64,000 bases of DNA from Frigoribacterium sp. PhB24 (GTDB taxonomy: Bacteria > Actinomycetota > Actinomycetes > Actinomycetales > Microbacteriaceae): positions 843,374 to 907,373 of the forward strand of contig NZ_RKIC01000009.1 of NCBI RefSeq assembly GCF_003755185.1. Direction: 5' to 3'. A program made the translations under genes and the position numbers. The notes beneath the pieces were generated by a model. It ran no database searches. It saw only the letters and a program-made list of their open reading frames with translations, and was not told the DNA's origin. Shown here in pieces: positions 54,057 through 64,000 of the stretch (positions are counted from its first letter, which is position 1; each line of letters begins with the position of its first letter).

Positions 54057-55349
54057 TCAGCGACGTCCGTCGACCCCGGGCGTCGGCCCGCTCGGGTCGC
54101 CGTCGGGCCGACCGACGGGCCGGCCACCCGGGCGGCCCGCGACGTGCGGATCGTGTTCCGCCTCGGCGCCGAGCGAGGCCTCGTAGTCGGCGATGTCGTG
54201 GATCGGGATCGCGGCCGTGAACAACGCGGTGCGCTCGGAGCCGGCGTTGTCGCCGCTGAACAGGCCCGAGGCGTCCGACGACGAGCGGTGGGCCCTGCCC
54301 TTCGGTGCGGGCTCGGCCTCGACCATCTGGACGCGCGTCCGCGGGATCGACTGGGGGCTCTTCGCGTGCAACCACGCGATGAGGTCCTCGCGGACGAGGC
54401 AGCGCAGGTCGAACAGGGTGGGGGCGTCCTTGGCGGTCACCAGGACGCGCACCCTCACGTAGCCGGCCTGGGCGTCGGTGACCTGCAGCACCTTGGTGCG
54501 GCCGTCCCAGAGGTCGGTGCCCGCCAGGATCACGTCGAGCTCCTTGCGCATGGCACCGGGGTCGACGCGCCAGTCGAGGTCGAACTCGACGGCCCCGAGC
54601 AGTTCGCTCGTGCGCCGCGTCCAGTTCTCGAACGGCGTCGTGGTGAAGTACGTCGACGGGAGCACGAGGCGGCGGTCGTCCCAGACGTGGACGACGACGT
54701 ACGACAGGGTGATCTCCTCGATCAGACCCCACTGGCCCTCGACCACGACCACGTCGTCGATGCGGATGGCGTCGCTGAACGCCAGTTGGATGCCGGCGAA
54801 GACGTTGGCCAACGTCGACTGCGCCGCGAGTCCGGCGACGACGGAGACCAGCCCCGCACTGGCGAGGACGCTCGCGCCCACGGCCTCGACTCCCGGGAAC
54901 CCGAGCAGCACGGTGCCCGCGGCGAGGATGACGATCAGGGCCACCGTCAGCCGGCGCAGGATGAGCACCTGCGTCCGGACGCGACGGGCCACCCGGTTGT
55001 CGGGGGTGTCGACCCGGTAGCGCGACAGGCCGAGGTCCTCGAAGAAGATCGCCAGGGCGCCCACGAACCAGGCGACGACGACGATGATCGCGCAGCGGAA
55101 GGACTGCGACACCCAGCCCTCCCCCGGGTAGTCGGCGGGCAGCAGCGAGTCGAACGACGTGGTCAGGGCGACGACGAGCAGGACGACGAGCAGCGTCGCG
55201 CGGAACGGTCGTCGCATGCGCGTCACGAACGCCTGAGCCCACTCCTTGCGCTTGGCGACGACGCCGACGACCGCGCCGACGACGGCCGAGACGACGAACG
55301 TGAGGACGACGGCGGCGACGAGTGAGATGACGAGTTGTATCCAGGGCAT
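54057..55349 (-). CDS. MscS-family mechanosensitive channel
   Basis: 430 aa. Four or five membrane helices, with pore helix ASAGLVSVVAGLAAQSTLAN (the A/G-rich MscS helix) and the beta domain FAGIQLAFSDAIRIDDVVVV, VVHVWDDRRLVLPSTYF. It should open under membrane tension to release solutes during hypo-osmotic shock. The C-terminal ~90 residues form a variable tail ending in GRPDGDPSGPTPG repeats. Start ATG at 55349 chosen because homologues start near the first helix; ribosome site weak. Confidence 0.9.
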   Translation of the reverse strand: MPWIQLVISLVAAVVLTFVVSAVVGAVVGVVAKRKEWAQAFVTRMRRPFRATLLVVLLVVALTTSFDSLLPADYPGEGWVSQSFRCAIIVVVAWFVGALAIFFEDLGLSRYRVDTPDNRVARRVRTQVLILRRLTVALIVILAAGTVLLGFPGVEAVGASVLASAGLVSVVAGLAAQSTLANVFAGIQLAFSDAIRIDDVVVVEGQWGLIEEITLSYVVVHVWDDRRLVLPSTYFTTTPFENWTRRTSELLGAVEFDLDWRVDPGAMRKELDVILAGTDLWDGRTKVLQVTDAQAGYVRVRVLVTAKDAPTLFDLRCLVREDLIAWLHAKSPQSIPRTRVQMVEAEPAPKGRAHRSSSDASGLFSGDNAGSERTALFTAAIPIHDIADYEASLGAEAEHDPHVAGRPGGRPVGRPDGDPSGPTPGVDGRR

Positions 55350-55410
55350 CCCTCGAGCCTGTCGCAAGACGCCCTGCTCCGTCGGGGCTCGACCCTGGGA
55401 CGATGGAACG

Positions 55411-56226
55411 GTGAGACGATCCACAGCTTCCCGTCACGAGCCCGCCACGCCCCCGACGCCGTCGCGTCACCGGTCTCGTCGGCGACGCGCGCTGAAGGGC
55501 GTGGCACTCGGGCTCTTCGCCGGCGTCGTGCTCGCGGCCACGGGGTTCTTCGTCTGGGCGAAGACCCCCATGTCGGCCACCGCGGCCTCGCTCGCGGCGG
55601 TCGCCGACGACGACCGGGTCGCCGTCACCAGCACGCCCGACACGGTCGTCATGCGACCCGCCGAGACGGCGTCCACCGGCCAGGGTCTCGTCTTCGTCGC
55701 GGGCGCCCGGGTCGACCCGCAGGCTTATGAGCAGACCTTCGCGGGGCTCGTCGCGACCGGCATCACCGTCGTCGTCGAACGACCCACTCTCGGGTTCGGC
55801 ATCCTCGACCCACGTCCGCTGTCGACCTTCACCGCCCTCGCGCCCGACGTCGACACGTGGGCCGTCGGCGGCCACTCGCTCGGCGGCGTTCGCGCCTGTC
55901 GGTACGCCGCCGACGATCGGTCGGTGGACGCGCTGGTGCTCCTCGGCTCGTACTGCGCGACCACCGACCTCTCGGACGACGACGAGCTGGCGGTCCTCAG
56001 CCTCGGCGGTTCCGAAGACGGCCTGAGCACCCCGGCGAAGACCGCGAAGGACCGCGACATGCTGCCGGGAAGCGCGTCGGTGGTCGAGATCGACGGGTCG
56101 AACCACGCGCAGTTCGGCAGCTACGGCGAGCAGTCGGGCGACGGTTCGGCCGCCATCTCGGACGAGGAGGCGCGCGACCGGATCACGCGCCAGCTCACGT
56201 CGTTCTTCGCCGGCGTCGGTGGCTAG
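55411..56226 (+). CDS. Alpha/beta-hydrolase family protein with membrane anchor
   Basis: 271 aa. An Arg-rich N-terminus and one membrane helix at about 30-50 (LKGVALGLFAGVVLAATGFF) place the enzyme outside. The nucleophile elbow is GGHSLGGVRA; the aspartate and histidine are likely in LSLGGSEDGL and GSNHAQFGSYG. Annotated relatives (DUF/'alpha/beta hydrolase') have unknown substrates. Diverges from mscS, 61 bases apart. A GTG start is inferred. Confidence 0.78.
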   Translation: MRRSTASRHEPATPPTPSRHRSRRRRALKGVALGLFAGVVLAATGFFVWAKTPMSATAASLAAVADDDRVAVTSTPDTVVMRPAETASTGQGLVFVAGARVDPQAYEQTFAGLVATGITVVVERPTLGFGILDPRPLSTFTALAPDVDTWAVGGHSLGGVRACRYAADDRSVDALVLLGSYCATTDLSDDDELAVLSLGGSEDGLSTPAKTAKDRDMLPGSASVVEIDGSNHAQFGSYGEQSGDGSAAISDEEARDRITRQLTSFFAGVGG

Positions 56227-56292
56227 GCGCCCGGGCGATTCTCACGACCGACCGGTGGGCCCGGGGCGACCACGACTCGGCGCGGCGGTGGA

Positions 56293-56532
56293 TCAGATGG
56301 AGCGCTTGCGCTGCCGCAGCGCCTCGAGCGCGAGACCCTCGGAGGGATAACGTCCGACGACCTCACCCCAGCGGGGGTCGGCACCGCGCAGGGCGACGAA
56401 CACGCCCTGCTCGGCCCGGACGTGGCCGAGAACGCGGTCGGGGGTCGACACCTGGACGAGGTCGGACGAGACGGTGCGCGTGATGACGCGGGCCATTCTC
56501 CTCAGGACGTCGGACGGTGCGGTGGTGCTCAC
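56293..56532 (-). CDS. Small hypothetical protein (79 aa)
   Basis: A compact soluble peptide, MSTTAPSDVLRRMARV at its start and LALEALRQRKRSI at its end, with the middle VLGHVRAEQGVFVALRGADP. GTG start with GAGAGG nearby. A TAGCGT hexamer at 56599-56604 could be its -10. No family recognised. Coding looks real from third-position G/C bias, but evidence is modest. Confidence 0.55.
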   Translation of the reverse strand: MSTTAPSDVLRRMARVITRTVSSDLVQVSTPDRVLGHVRAEQGVFVALRGADPRWGEVVGRYPSEGLALEALRQRKRSI

Positions 56533-56756
56533 GGGTGGTGCCTCTCGTGGTGCTGGTGCGGGTGGTGCGGGGACGTCTCGGTGACGTCCGACGACGACGC
56601 TACCCGCGCCTCCCGGGGTGTGACCTCGGGGTTGGCTGTGCGTCGGGTGTCGTCCAGCTGTGGTTTCACCCGGCTCCGTCACCCGGCCGGACGACCGACA
56701 CGGCGACGCCCCGGGCGAGCGGGGCTCGGCCGGGGCGACGTCGGGTACGGGACTGA

Positions 56757-57671
56757 TCAGCTGGTGAGGCCGTCGACGTAGTCCTGGTTCTCGGAGATCC
56801 ACTTCTCGACGACGGGGGCGTAGTCGTCGCCGTCGACCTCCTCGCCGTTGAACATGGCGTTCTCCAACGAGGACAGGGTCTCGGTGTCCATCGTGAATCC
56901 TTGCAGCCACTCGGTCAGCTGCGGGAAGTTCGCGGTGAAGCTCTTGCCACCGAACGAGTGGATACCCTCGGCGTCGCCCAGGGTGCCCTCGGGGTCGGCG
57001 AGGTCCTTGATCGGGAACGCGTCGTAGGCCCAGTGCGGGCTCCAGAGCGTGACGGCGATGTTCTCGCCCGCGTCGGTCGCGCTCTTCAGCTCGGTGAGCA
57101 TGGCGGCGGTCGACGAGGTCTGCAGTTGCAGGTCGCTCAGGCCGTAGGTCGGGATGGTCTCGTCCTGCACGGCGGCCGTGAGACCCGCGCCCGGCTCGAT
57201 GCCGACGATCTTGCCGCCGAACAGGTCGGCGTTGGCCGCCAGTTCGTCGAGCGAGTCGATGGGGGCGTCCTCGTTCACGGCCACCGCGAGCTTGGCGCCG
57301 TCGTTCCAGGCGCCGAGGTCGGTCAGGTCGTCACCGTACTGCTCGATGTACGACGCGTGGGTCGTGGGCAGCCAGGTGTCGAGCACGACGTCGTAGTCGT
57401 CGGTGGTGAGGCCGCTGTAGACGGGAGCGACGTCGGCCGGCTTCAGGTTGACCGTGTAGCCCTCCTCCTCGAGGACGGTCTTCCACAGCCACGAGGCCGC
57501 GATGCCCTCGTCCCAGCCGTTGAACACGGCGAGGTCGACGACGGCCTGGTCGCCGTTGTCGAGCGTCTCGGCGTCGGCCGACGAGCTGCTGCCGGGGGGC
57601 GAGCAGGCCGCGAGTGCGAGGACGGCGGTGGTGCCGAGGGCGATCGATGCGGCGATGGTGCGCTTCTTCAT
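56757..57671 (-). CDS. Glycine betaine/choline ABC transporter substrate-binding lipoprotein
   Basis: 304 aa. Lipoprotein signal with lipobox LAACSPP; the mature OpuAC-type domain has FNGWDEGIAASWLWKTVLEE, DVVLDTWLPTTHASY, WNDGAKLAVAVNED and VTLWSPHWAYDAF, in which Trp residues form the betaine cage. Third gene of an operon after ATPase and permease. Its ligand could be glycine betaine, proline betaine or choline. Confidence 0.9.
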   Translation of the reverse strand: MKKRTIAASIALGTTAVLALAACSPPGSSSSADAETLDNGDQAVVDLAVFNGWDEGIAASWLWKTVLEEEGYTVNLKPADVAPVYSGLTTDDYDVVLDTWLPTTHASYIEQYGDDLTDLGAWNDGAKLAVAVNEDAPIDSLDELAANADLFGGKIVGIEPGAGLTAAVQDETIPTYGLSDLQLQTSSTAAMLTELKSATDAGENIAVTLWSPHWAYDAFPIKDLADPEGTLGDAEGIHSFGGKSFTANFPQLTEWLQGFTMDTETLSSLENAMFNGEEVDGDDYAPVVEKWISENQDYVDGLTS

Positions 57672-57690
57672 GTGGTCCTTTCGGGTGGTG

Positions 57691-57708
57691 CAGGAGGCGC
57701 GGGTCGGG
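57691..57708 (+). repeat. Dispersed CAGGAGGCGCG repeat in betaine operon
   Basis: CAGGAGGCGCGGGTCGGG between the permease and binding-protein genes, on the opposite strand to transcription. Confidence 0.65.
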
Positions 57709-57747
57709 GTGGGCGAAGGCTGCTCCCGTCCCGCAGGTGGTCGGGGT

Positions 57748-58700
57748 CTAGACCGAGGCCGTCGCGGGTTCGCGGCGGTCGGTGGGGGGCAGGGGCTGCT
57801 CGGCCTCGGGACGGGCCGGGGCCGGGGCCGGCGGGACGGACCGGCGGTTCTGCGCCCGGGCCACCCGTCGACTGTGACGGTCGGACCCGAGGGCCGCCGT
57901 CATGCGGTCGAGCACGATCGCCAGGATGACGACCGAGATGCCGGCCTCGGCGCCCAGCCCCACGTCGATGCGGTTGAGGCTGGCGACGATGTCGCCGCCG
58001 AGTCCGCCCGCGCCGACCATGCCGGCGATGACGACCATCGAGAGCGAGAGCATGATGACCTGGTTGACGCCGGCCATGATGCTGGGCTTCGCGAGCGGCA
58101 GCTGGATCTGTCGGAGGATGCGCCACGGCGACGAGCCGAACGCCTGGCCGGCCTCGACCACCTCTTTGTCGACTCCGCGGATGCCGAGCTCGGTCAGGCG
58201 GACGCCGGGGGCCATCGCGAAGACGATGGTCGCGACGATTCCGGGCACGACGCCCACGCGGAACAGCAGCAGGGCCGGGATGAGGTAGACGAACGCGGGC
58301 GTCGTCTGCATGAAGTCGAGCACGGGCCGGATGATCTGCGACGCGACGCTCGACTTCGCGGCGAGCACGCCGAGCGGGATGCTCAGCGCGATCGCGAGCG
58401 TGCTGGCGACGAGCACGAGGGCGAGACTCGACATCGCGTTGTCCCACTGGTTGACCGTGCCGATGAACAGCAGGCCGACGGCCGTGCCGACCGAGAACTT
58501 CCAGCCCTTGGCGACGAACGCGAGGGCCGCGATCACGATGACGACCGCCCAGAACGGAGGCGCGCTCAAGAAGTACGCGACCCACTCGTAGAAGAACGTG
58601 AAGACGAGACGGATGACGTCGAAGAAGCCGCCGAGGTGGGTGGTGATCCAGTCGACGACCTCCGAGACCCAGGAGCCGAAGGGGATGCGCAGGTACTCGT

Positions 58701-58704
<4 letters not shown>
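57748..58704 (-). CDS. Glycine betaine/choline ABC transporter permease
   Basis: 318 aa. ProW/OpuAB type, six or seven helices with the MetI core; FMQTTPAFVYLIPALLLFRV and QIQLPLAKPSIMAGVNQVIM (including the EAA-like loop GVDKEVVEAGQAFGSSPWR) are typical. Overlaps the ATPase gene by ATGA. The final ~40 residues are Pro/Ala-rich. Confidence 0.92.
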
Positions 58705-59972
<1,268 letters not shown>

Positions 59973-60452
59973 GGGTGTCTCCAGGCACGCCGAGGGGGCA
60001 CCGGCCGCTCGGGCCGGTTCGCCGTCGGCGGCGATCGGGTCGGGCGGACGGGTCGACGACGCGTGCGGATCGTGTCGGCTCAAGCCCACCGTGATGACAC
60101 GGGGCGAACCTGACCTCCGCCGGGCCGGTCATGGGACCGGACCCTCGCGTCACCAGACCGTACGACGACCGGAACCCGAACTGGTCGGACCATCGGTCGG
60201 CGCGTCCTGATGATGACGGGCCCGGTCTCCCGGGCCTCCACGAACGTAGCCGACATCTGTCGTTGATCCGAATTGCGAACCCACCACCAGGGGACCATCG
60301 GCGTACCCCGTCCCGGCGTGTCGCCCATGTCTGCGGGGATCCCGATCGTGTCCCATTCGTTACCGGCGTGTGAATGACCCCCGCGCCTCCTGGGCATTCG
60401 CCTGTCATGTCACGTTTAGGCGGACGGAACAGATACGGGCTACGGTCGAGCC
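59973..60452. other. 480-base gap between betaine operon and amino-acid permease
   Basis: No gene. It should carry the betaine operon promoter and leader: a TACGTT at 60243-60248 (reverse) is the best -10 candidate and would give a ~265-base leader. A GC-rich hairpin GGCCCGG/CCGGGCC lies nearby at about 60219-60236. It also holds one copy of the dispersed word at 60382-60392 and the permease promoter. I could not match a known riboswitch consensus. Confidence 0.6.
60441..60446 (+). promoter_or_regulatory. -10 box of leaderless amino-acid permease promoter
   Basis: TACGGT, six bases before the ATG at 60453. Confidence 0.55.
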
Positions 60453-61991
60453 ATGACGAGTCCCACGAACGGGGGCGGCGAAGCCTCCACCGAGACGCAC
60501 CTCCCTCAAGACTTCTCGCACGAGCAAGAGGGCTTCCAGCACGGCCTCAAGCCGCGTCAGCTCCAGATGATCGCCATCGGTGGCGCGATCGGCACGGGGC
60601 TCTTCCTCGGGGCCGGTGGTCGACTGGCGTCGGCCGGCCCGGCGCTCGCGATCGTGTTCGCGATCTGCGGCGTGTTCGCGTTCTTCATCCTGCGTGCCCT
60701 GGGCGAGTTGGTGCTGCACCGCCCGTCGTCGGGGTCGTTCGTCTCGTACGCCCGCGAGTTCTTCGGCGAGAAGTTCGCGTACGCGGCGGGCTGGATGTAC
60801 TTCTTGAACTGGGCCATGACGGCCATCGTCGACGTCACCGCCGTCGCCCTCTACCTGCACTACTGGTCGGCCTTCACGGCGGCACCCGACTGGCTGCTGG
60901 CCCTGGTCGCCCTCGCCGTGGTGCTCTCGGTCAACCTGTTGGCGGTGAAGGTCTTCGGCGAGATGGAGTTCTGGTTCGCCATCATCAAGGTCGCCGCGCT
61001 CGTGGTGTTCCTCGTGGTCGGCGTCGTGTGGCTCGCGGCGGCGTTCCCCGTCACGCACGACGGCGCCGCCGTCGACACCGGTTGGGGCCTCGTGGCGTCG
61101 TCGGGCATCCTGCCGAACGGCCTCCTCCCGGCCGTGATCGTGGTGCAGGGCGTCGTCTTCGCCTACGCGGCGATCGAGTTGGTCGGCACGGCGTCGGGTG
61201 AGACCCAGAACCCCGAGAAGGTCGTGCCTCGCGCGATCAACACGGTCATCATCCGCATCGCGGTGTTCTACGTCGGGTCGCTGGTGCTGCTGTCGTTGCT
61301 GCTGCCGTACACGGCGTACAAGGCCGGCGAGAGCCCCTTCGTCACGTTCTTCAGCAGCATCGGCAGCCCCGAGGTGGGCGACGTCGCGGGGTCGATCATG
61401 AACTTCGTGGTCGTCACGGCCGCGCTGTCGAGCCTCAACGCGGGGCTGTACTCGACCGGGCGGGTGCTGCACTCGATGGGCATGAACGGGTCGGCGCCGA
61501 AGTTCACGACGAAGATGTCGAAGGGCGGGGTGCCGTTCGGCGGCATCCTGCTGACCGCGAGCATCACCTTGTTGGGCGTGTTCTTGAACGCGATCGTCGG
61601 GGCGAACACGGCGTTCGAGATCGTGTTGAACATCGCGTCGCTGGGCATCCTGACGGCGTGGGGCACGATCATCCTGTGCCAGATGCGCCTGCGTCAGTGG
61701 GCCAAGGAGGGCAAGGCGAAAGAGCCGTCGTTCAAGCTACCGGGTGCTCCGGTCACCAGCTACCTGACGCTGGCGTTCTTGCTCGCCGTGGTCGTGCTGA
61801 TGGCGATCGACTGGCCGATCGGGTCGTTCACGGTGATGTCACTGGTCGTGATCATCCCGTTGCTGATGCTCGGTTGGCACCTGCAGCGCGACCGCATCCT
61901 CGCGGCCGCCCGCCTCCGCGAGGGCATGACCGGCCCGTACCCCGTGACCGGCCGCGACGCCTCCTCGCAGGTCCCCCGCGACGGTCAGTGA
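60453..61991 (+). CDS. Amino acid permease (AAT family, AnsP-like)
   Basis: 512 aa, twelve predicted helices. APC-superfamily amino acid:proton symporter; [20 protein letters not shown] and [20 protein letters not shown] at the first helices, [20 protein letters not shown] in the middle loop and [16 protein letters not shown] are the family signatures. Closest in appearance to L-asparagine permeases (AnsP), but specificity is not proven by sequence. About 35 hydrophilic residues precede helix 1. Confidence 0.9.
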   Translation: MTSPTNGGGEASTETHLPQDFSHEQEGFQHGLKPRQLQMIAIGGAIGTGLFLGAGGRLASAGPALAIVFAICGVFAFFILRALGELVLHRPSSGSFVSYAREFFGEKFAYAAGWMYFLNWAMTAIVDVTAVALYLHYWSAFTAAPDWLLALVALAVVLSVNLLAVKVFGEMEFWFAIIKVAALVVFLVVGVVWLAAAFPVTHDGAAVDTGWGLVASSGILPNGLLPAVIVVQGVVFAYAAIELVGTASGETQNPEKVVPRAINTVIIRIAVFYVGSLVLLSLLLPYTAYKAGESPFVTFFSSIGSPEVGDVAGSIMNFVVVTAALSSLNAGLYSTGRVLHSMGMNGSAPKFTTKMSKGGVPFGGILLTASITLLGVFLNAIVGANTAFEIVLNIASLGILTAWGTIILCQMRLRQWAKEGKAKEPSFKLPGAPVTSYLTLAFLLAVVVLMAIDWPIGSFTVMSLVVIIPLLMLGWHLQRDRILAAARLREGMTGPYPVTGRDASSQVPRDGQ

Positions 61992-62038
61992 TACCTGAGC
62001 CGCCGCGGGGGCACGTTCGACCTGCGGTCAAGAGTGGG

Positions 62039-62824
62039 TCACGGTAGCTGGCAGCGGGTCACGAACGAGTCGATGACGGCCCACGTGGCCTCGGGGTTCT
62101 CCAGCTGGGGCAGGTGCCCGGCAGCGGCGACCTCGGCGAACTCGCCGCCCGGGATCGCTTCGGCGACGGCGCGACCGTAGGCGGGGGTGACGAACCGGTC
62201 GCTCTCGCCGAAGACGACGAGGACCGGCACGGCGACCGTGCCGAGTCGACCGAGGAGTGTCTCGTCACTCATCCCCCGGCCGGCGATCTCGGCCATGGCC
62301 CGCTCGTTGGACTGCTGCACGGCTCGCTGCTGCTCGGTGAGCACGGCCGGGTCCGTGTAACCGCGGTCGGGGTCGTGCCAGGCGACCTCGGCGAGGCCGC
62401 GGGCATCCAACGCGAAGAAGTCCGCGATCGGTGCGTCCTCGACGACGACGCCGACACCGTCGATGTCGATCACGGCGCCGATCAGGCCCACGTACTTCCC
62501 GTCCGCTGCGGCCTGCACGGCCATCTCGAGGGCTATCCATCCGCCGATGGAGGACCCGACCAGGACCACGTCGTGGCCGCCAGCAGCGTGGAGGTGTTCG
62601 AGGTAGGTGCTGGCGAGGGCCGCGATGGAGCCGATCTCGTCGGATCTTGAGGTGCCGTTCCATCCCGGGTGCGTCGGGGCGACGACGTGGAACGAGGACG
62701 CGAGGTGCTCGACGACCGGCGCGACGGTCTGCGGGCCACCGCCACCGTGGAGCACGAGAGCGATGCGGGCGCCGGGGGCGCCGGCTTCGAAGACTTCGAA
62801 CTCTGCGGGGAAGAAAGAGGGCAT
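62039..62824 (-). CDS. Alpha/beta hydrolase
   Basis: 261 aa. Oxyanion segment LVLHGGGGPQTV, nucleophile elbow VGSSIGGWIALEM, acid FGESDRFVTP and histidine AAGHLPQLENPEATW complete the triad. Serine hydrolase of unknown substrate. The ATG at 62824 is my choice; an ATG at 62860 in frame (12 extra residues) follows a TAACGT hexamer by only four bases and cannot be excluded. It stands alone; the amino-acid permease converges with a gap of 47 bases. Confidence 0.82.
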   Translation of the reverse strand: MPSFFPAEFEVFEAGAPGARIALVLHGGGGPQTVAPVVEHLASSFHVVAPTHPGWNGTSRSDEIGSIAALASTYLEHLHAAGGHDVVLVGSSIGGWIALEMAVQAAADGKYVGLIGAVIDIDGVGVVVEDAPIADFFALDARGLAEVAWHDPDRGYTDPAVLTEQQRAVQQSNERAMAEIAGRGMSDETLLGRLGTVAVPVLVVFGESDRFVTPAYGRAVAEAIPGGEFAEVAAAGHLPQLENPEATWAVIDSFVTRCQLP

Positions 62825-63156
62825 GAGGTGACCAATCGCTCGAGAACCGGTAGATGACATTGATACGTTACGAGGGTGAGAGCGAGTCGGGCAAGCGCTC
62901 GAGCACATCCCGCCGCAGTCGGTCCTCCGGCCACGACGAGACGATCGCTCTGCCCGACGGCACCGGGTCACGGCGCCCCTGGCCCGCCGCGTCGCCACGG
63001 TTCCGGCGCCCTCGCGCCGACGTCGCTGAGACGCGGGCGCGCCCCCGCACCCCATGACGAGCGAAGCGACGCCACCCCCGTGCAACGCCGACCTGGGGGG
63101 CCCGGCCCGCGCCCCGTGCGGGGGGGGGGGCCGCGGAGTGGACCACACCCGTACGA
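62825..63156. other. Gene-free stretch between hydrolase and tRNA-Lys
   Basis: I see no supported gene. It includes the hydrolase's likely promoter (TAACGT near 62865-62870, reverse strand) and a run of eleven G at 63120-63130 that may be a base-calling error. Confidence 0.5.
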
Positions 63157-63209
63157 CGAAAGAATCCCCCGGTTCTGCCGAGCAGAACACGGGGGACCCA
63201 ATTCTTTCG
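63157..63209 (-). terminator. Terminator of tRNA-Lys
   Basis: A stem of CCCCCG + GTTCTGC against GCAGAAC + CGGGGG with a single bulge, plus outer arms CGAAAGAAT / ATTCTTTCG, followed on the reverse strand by a T-rich end. It starts right after the tRNA. Confidence 0.75.
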
Positions 63210-63282
<73 letters not shown>

Positions 63283-63378
63283 GTGCTGCGATCTCTCGCA
63301 ACGACGGTCAACACTAGCATGAGTTCTGACCCTCCCAGAACCATCGGCGCCGTCGTGGCGTCCGCAGATCGGAGCACC

Positions 63379-63849
63379 ATGTCCACGAAGCTCGAGAAGG
63401 GCGCTGCGGCGCCGACGTTCACCCTCGACGACGAGAACGGTTCACCCGTCTCGCTGGCCGACTACGCCGGCCGGAAGGTCATCGTGTACTTCTACCCGGC
63501 GGCGTCGACGCCGGGTTGCACCACCGAGGCGTGCGACTTCCGGGACAACATCAACTCGTTGACGTCGTCGGGCTACCAGGTGTTGGGCGTCTCGAAGGAC
63601 GAGCCCGCGGCCCTCCTGACGTTCAAGGAGGAACAGGGCCTGAACTTCCCGCTGCTGAGCGACCCCGAGCTGACGGTGCACCAAGCGTACGGCGCCTACG
63701 GCGAGAAGAACAACTACGGCCGCATCGTGACGGGCACGATCCGGTCGACGTTCGTGGTCGATGAACAGGGCGCCGTCGAGCTGCCGCTCTACAACGTCAA
63801 GGCGACGGGGCACGTGGCGTCGCTCCGCAAGAAGCTCGGACTCGACTGA
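63379..63849 (+). CDS. bcp: Thioredoxin-dependent peroxiredoxin (BCP/PrxQ)
   Basis: 156 aa, normal length. Reduces hydrogen peroxide and organic peroxides. The peroxidatic cysteine is in STPGCTTEACDF (C47) with a resolving cysteine five residues on (C52), the atypical two-Cys BCP pattern; LADYAGRKVIVYFYP precedes it and TFVVDEQG is near the C-terminus. ATG at 63379 with GGAG four bases upstream; an ATG at 63319 in frame would add 20 residues and lacks a ribosome site. Confidence 0.94.
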   Translation: MSTKLEKGAAAPTFTLDDENGSPVSLADYAGRKVIVYFYPAASTPGCTTEACDFRDNINSLTSSGYQVLGVSKDEPAALLTFKEEQGLNFPLLSDPELTVHQAYGAYGEKNNYGRIVTGTIRSTFVVDEQGAVELPLYNVKATGHVASLRKKLGLD

Positions 63850-63870
63850 CACCGGTCGTCGACGCGAGCG

Positions 63871-64000
63871 CAGGAGGCGGGGGGGGGGGGGGGGGGGGGC
63901 GCGCCCCCCCCCCCCCCCCCGGGGGGGGCCCCCCCCCCCCCCCCCCCCGCCGGGGGGGGGGGCGCCCCAAAAAAAAACCCACCCCCCCGGAAGAAAGACG
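63871..64000. other. Degraded end sequence of homopolymer G and C runs
   Basis: From ~63880 the sequence becomes runs of G and C of 8-20 bases, then AAAAAAA and CCCCCCC blocks. This is not plausible biology; it begins inside a copy of the dispersed word (GAGCGCAGGAGGCG, the same start as the hairpin arm at 44657). It looks like a contig end where reads failed in a GC hairpin. Confidence 0.85.

Noticed and set aside
59973..60300. c-di-AMP (ydaO-yuaA) riboswitch before the betaine operon
   Set aside because: I did not find the conserved GGGGAACC and CCGACAGCUAACC-type blocks in order; only a simple hairpin and a candidate -10 are visible.
63797..63982. Open frame rich in Gly and Pro at the right end
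   Set aside because: Lies in the homopolymer artefact region.

Overview
The window is 64 kb of very GC-rich (about 70%) DNA from an actinobacterium. The codon bias, the order coaD–recG–rsmD–thiL–DUF3515–ddl–gpsA–leuD–leuC (which largely parallels Mycobacterium tuberculosis Rv2965c–Rv2988c), TANNNT -10 boxes and a TCGAAC-N4-GTTCGA SOS box all fit Actinomycetota. A Microbacteriaceae genus of the Frigoribacterium/Curtobacterium/Rathayibacter kind is my best guess, by inference only. No phage, insertion sequence or CRISPR was seen; this is chromosomal core with carbohydrate and stress accessory genes. The last ~125 bases are homopolymer G/C runs and look like failed sequence.

Region by region. 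1-14.8 kb is a housekeeping block: the start of a DUF58 gene, moxR, coaD, recG, an acyl-CoA dehydrogenase, rsmD, thiL, a DUF3515 lipoprotein, then a tightly packed reverse-strand operon leuC-leuD-murA-plsC-like-gpsA with ddl behind it. 15-18.6 kb has two overlapping, paralogous PQQ-type beta-propeller surface proteins and an SOS-controlled alkB. 18.7-23.5 kb is a LacI-regulated CUT1 sugar importer without its own ATPase. 23.5-33.7 kb has tRNA-Glu, a metallo-beta-lactamase-fold hydrolase, serA, a mannitol-1-phosphate dehydrogenase operon with two small membrane proteins, and ilvC-ilvN-ilvB-ilvD. 33.7-40.3 kb is a complete Mrp Na+/H+ antiporter operon (mrpA fused to mrpB, then C, D, E, F, G), every junction a 4-base overlap. 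40.4-42.7 kb is otsA-otsB for trehalose. 42.8-44.7 kb has a fructosamine-kinase-like gene back to back with a CorA transporter. 44.7-51.6 kb is a galactoside locus: a CUT1 importer (again no ATPase), a divergent GH36 alpha-galactosidase, a LacI operator between them and a LacI regulator. 51.7-56.5 kb has a TIM-barrel isomerase/epimerase-like gene overlapping an ArsB-like permease, an MscS channel, a lipase-like hydrolase and two tiny hypotheticals. 56.7-62 kb carries a glycine-betaine/choline-type ABC importer and an amino-acid permease. The end has a hydrolase, tRNA-Lys and a bacterioferritin-comigratory peroxiredoxin.

Functionally, Mrp, trehalose synthesis, MscS and the betaine importer make the second half rich in salt and osmotic tolerance. 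The two sugar importers presumably share an ATPase encoded elsewhere (MsiK-type).

The most striking regulatory pattern is that at least eleven genes have a TANNNT -10 hexamer exactly 6 or 7 bases before their ATG/GTG, so they are probably transcribed as leaderless mRNAs; in one case two such promoters lie back to back within 24 bases. A second pattern is a dispersed 11-base word, CAGGAGGCGCG, in most of the wider intergenic gaps, twice folded into terminator-like hairpins.
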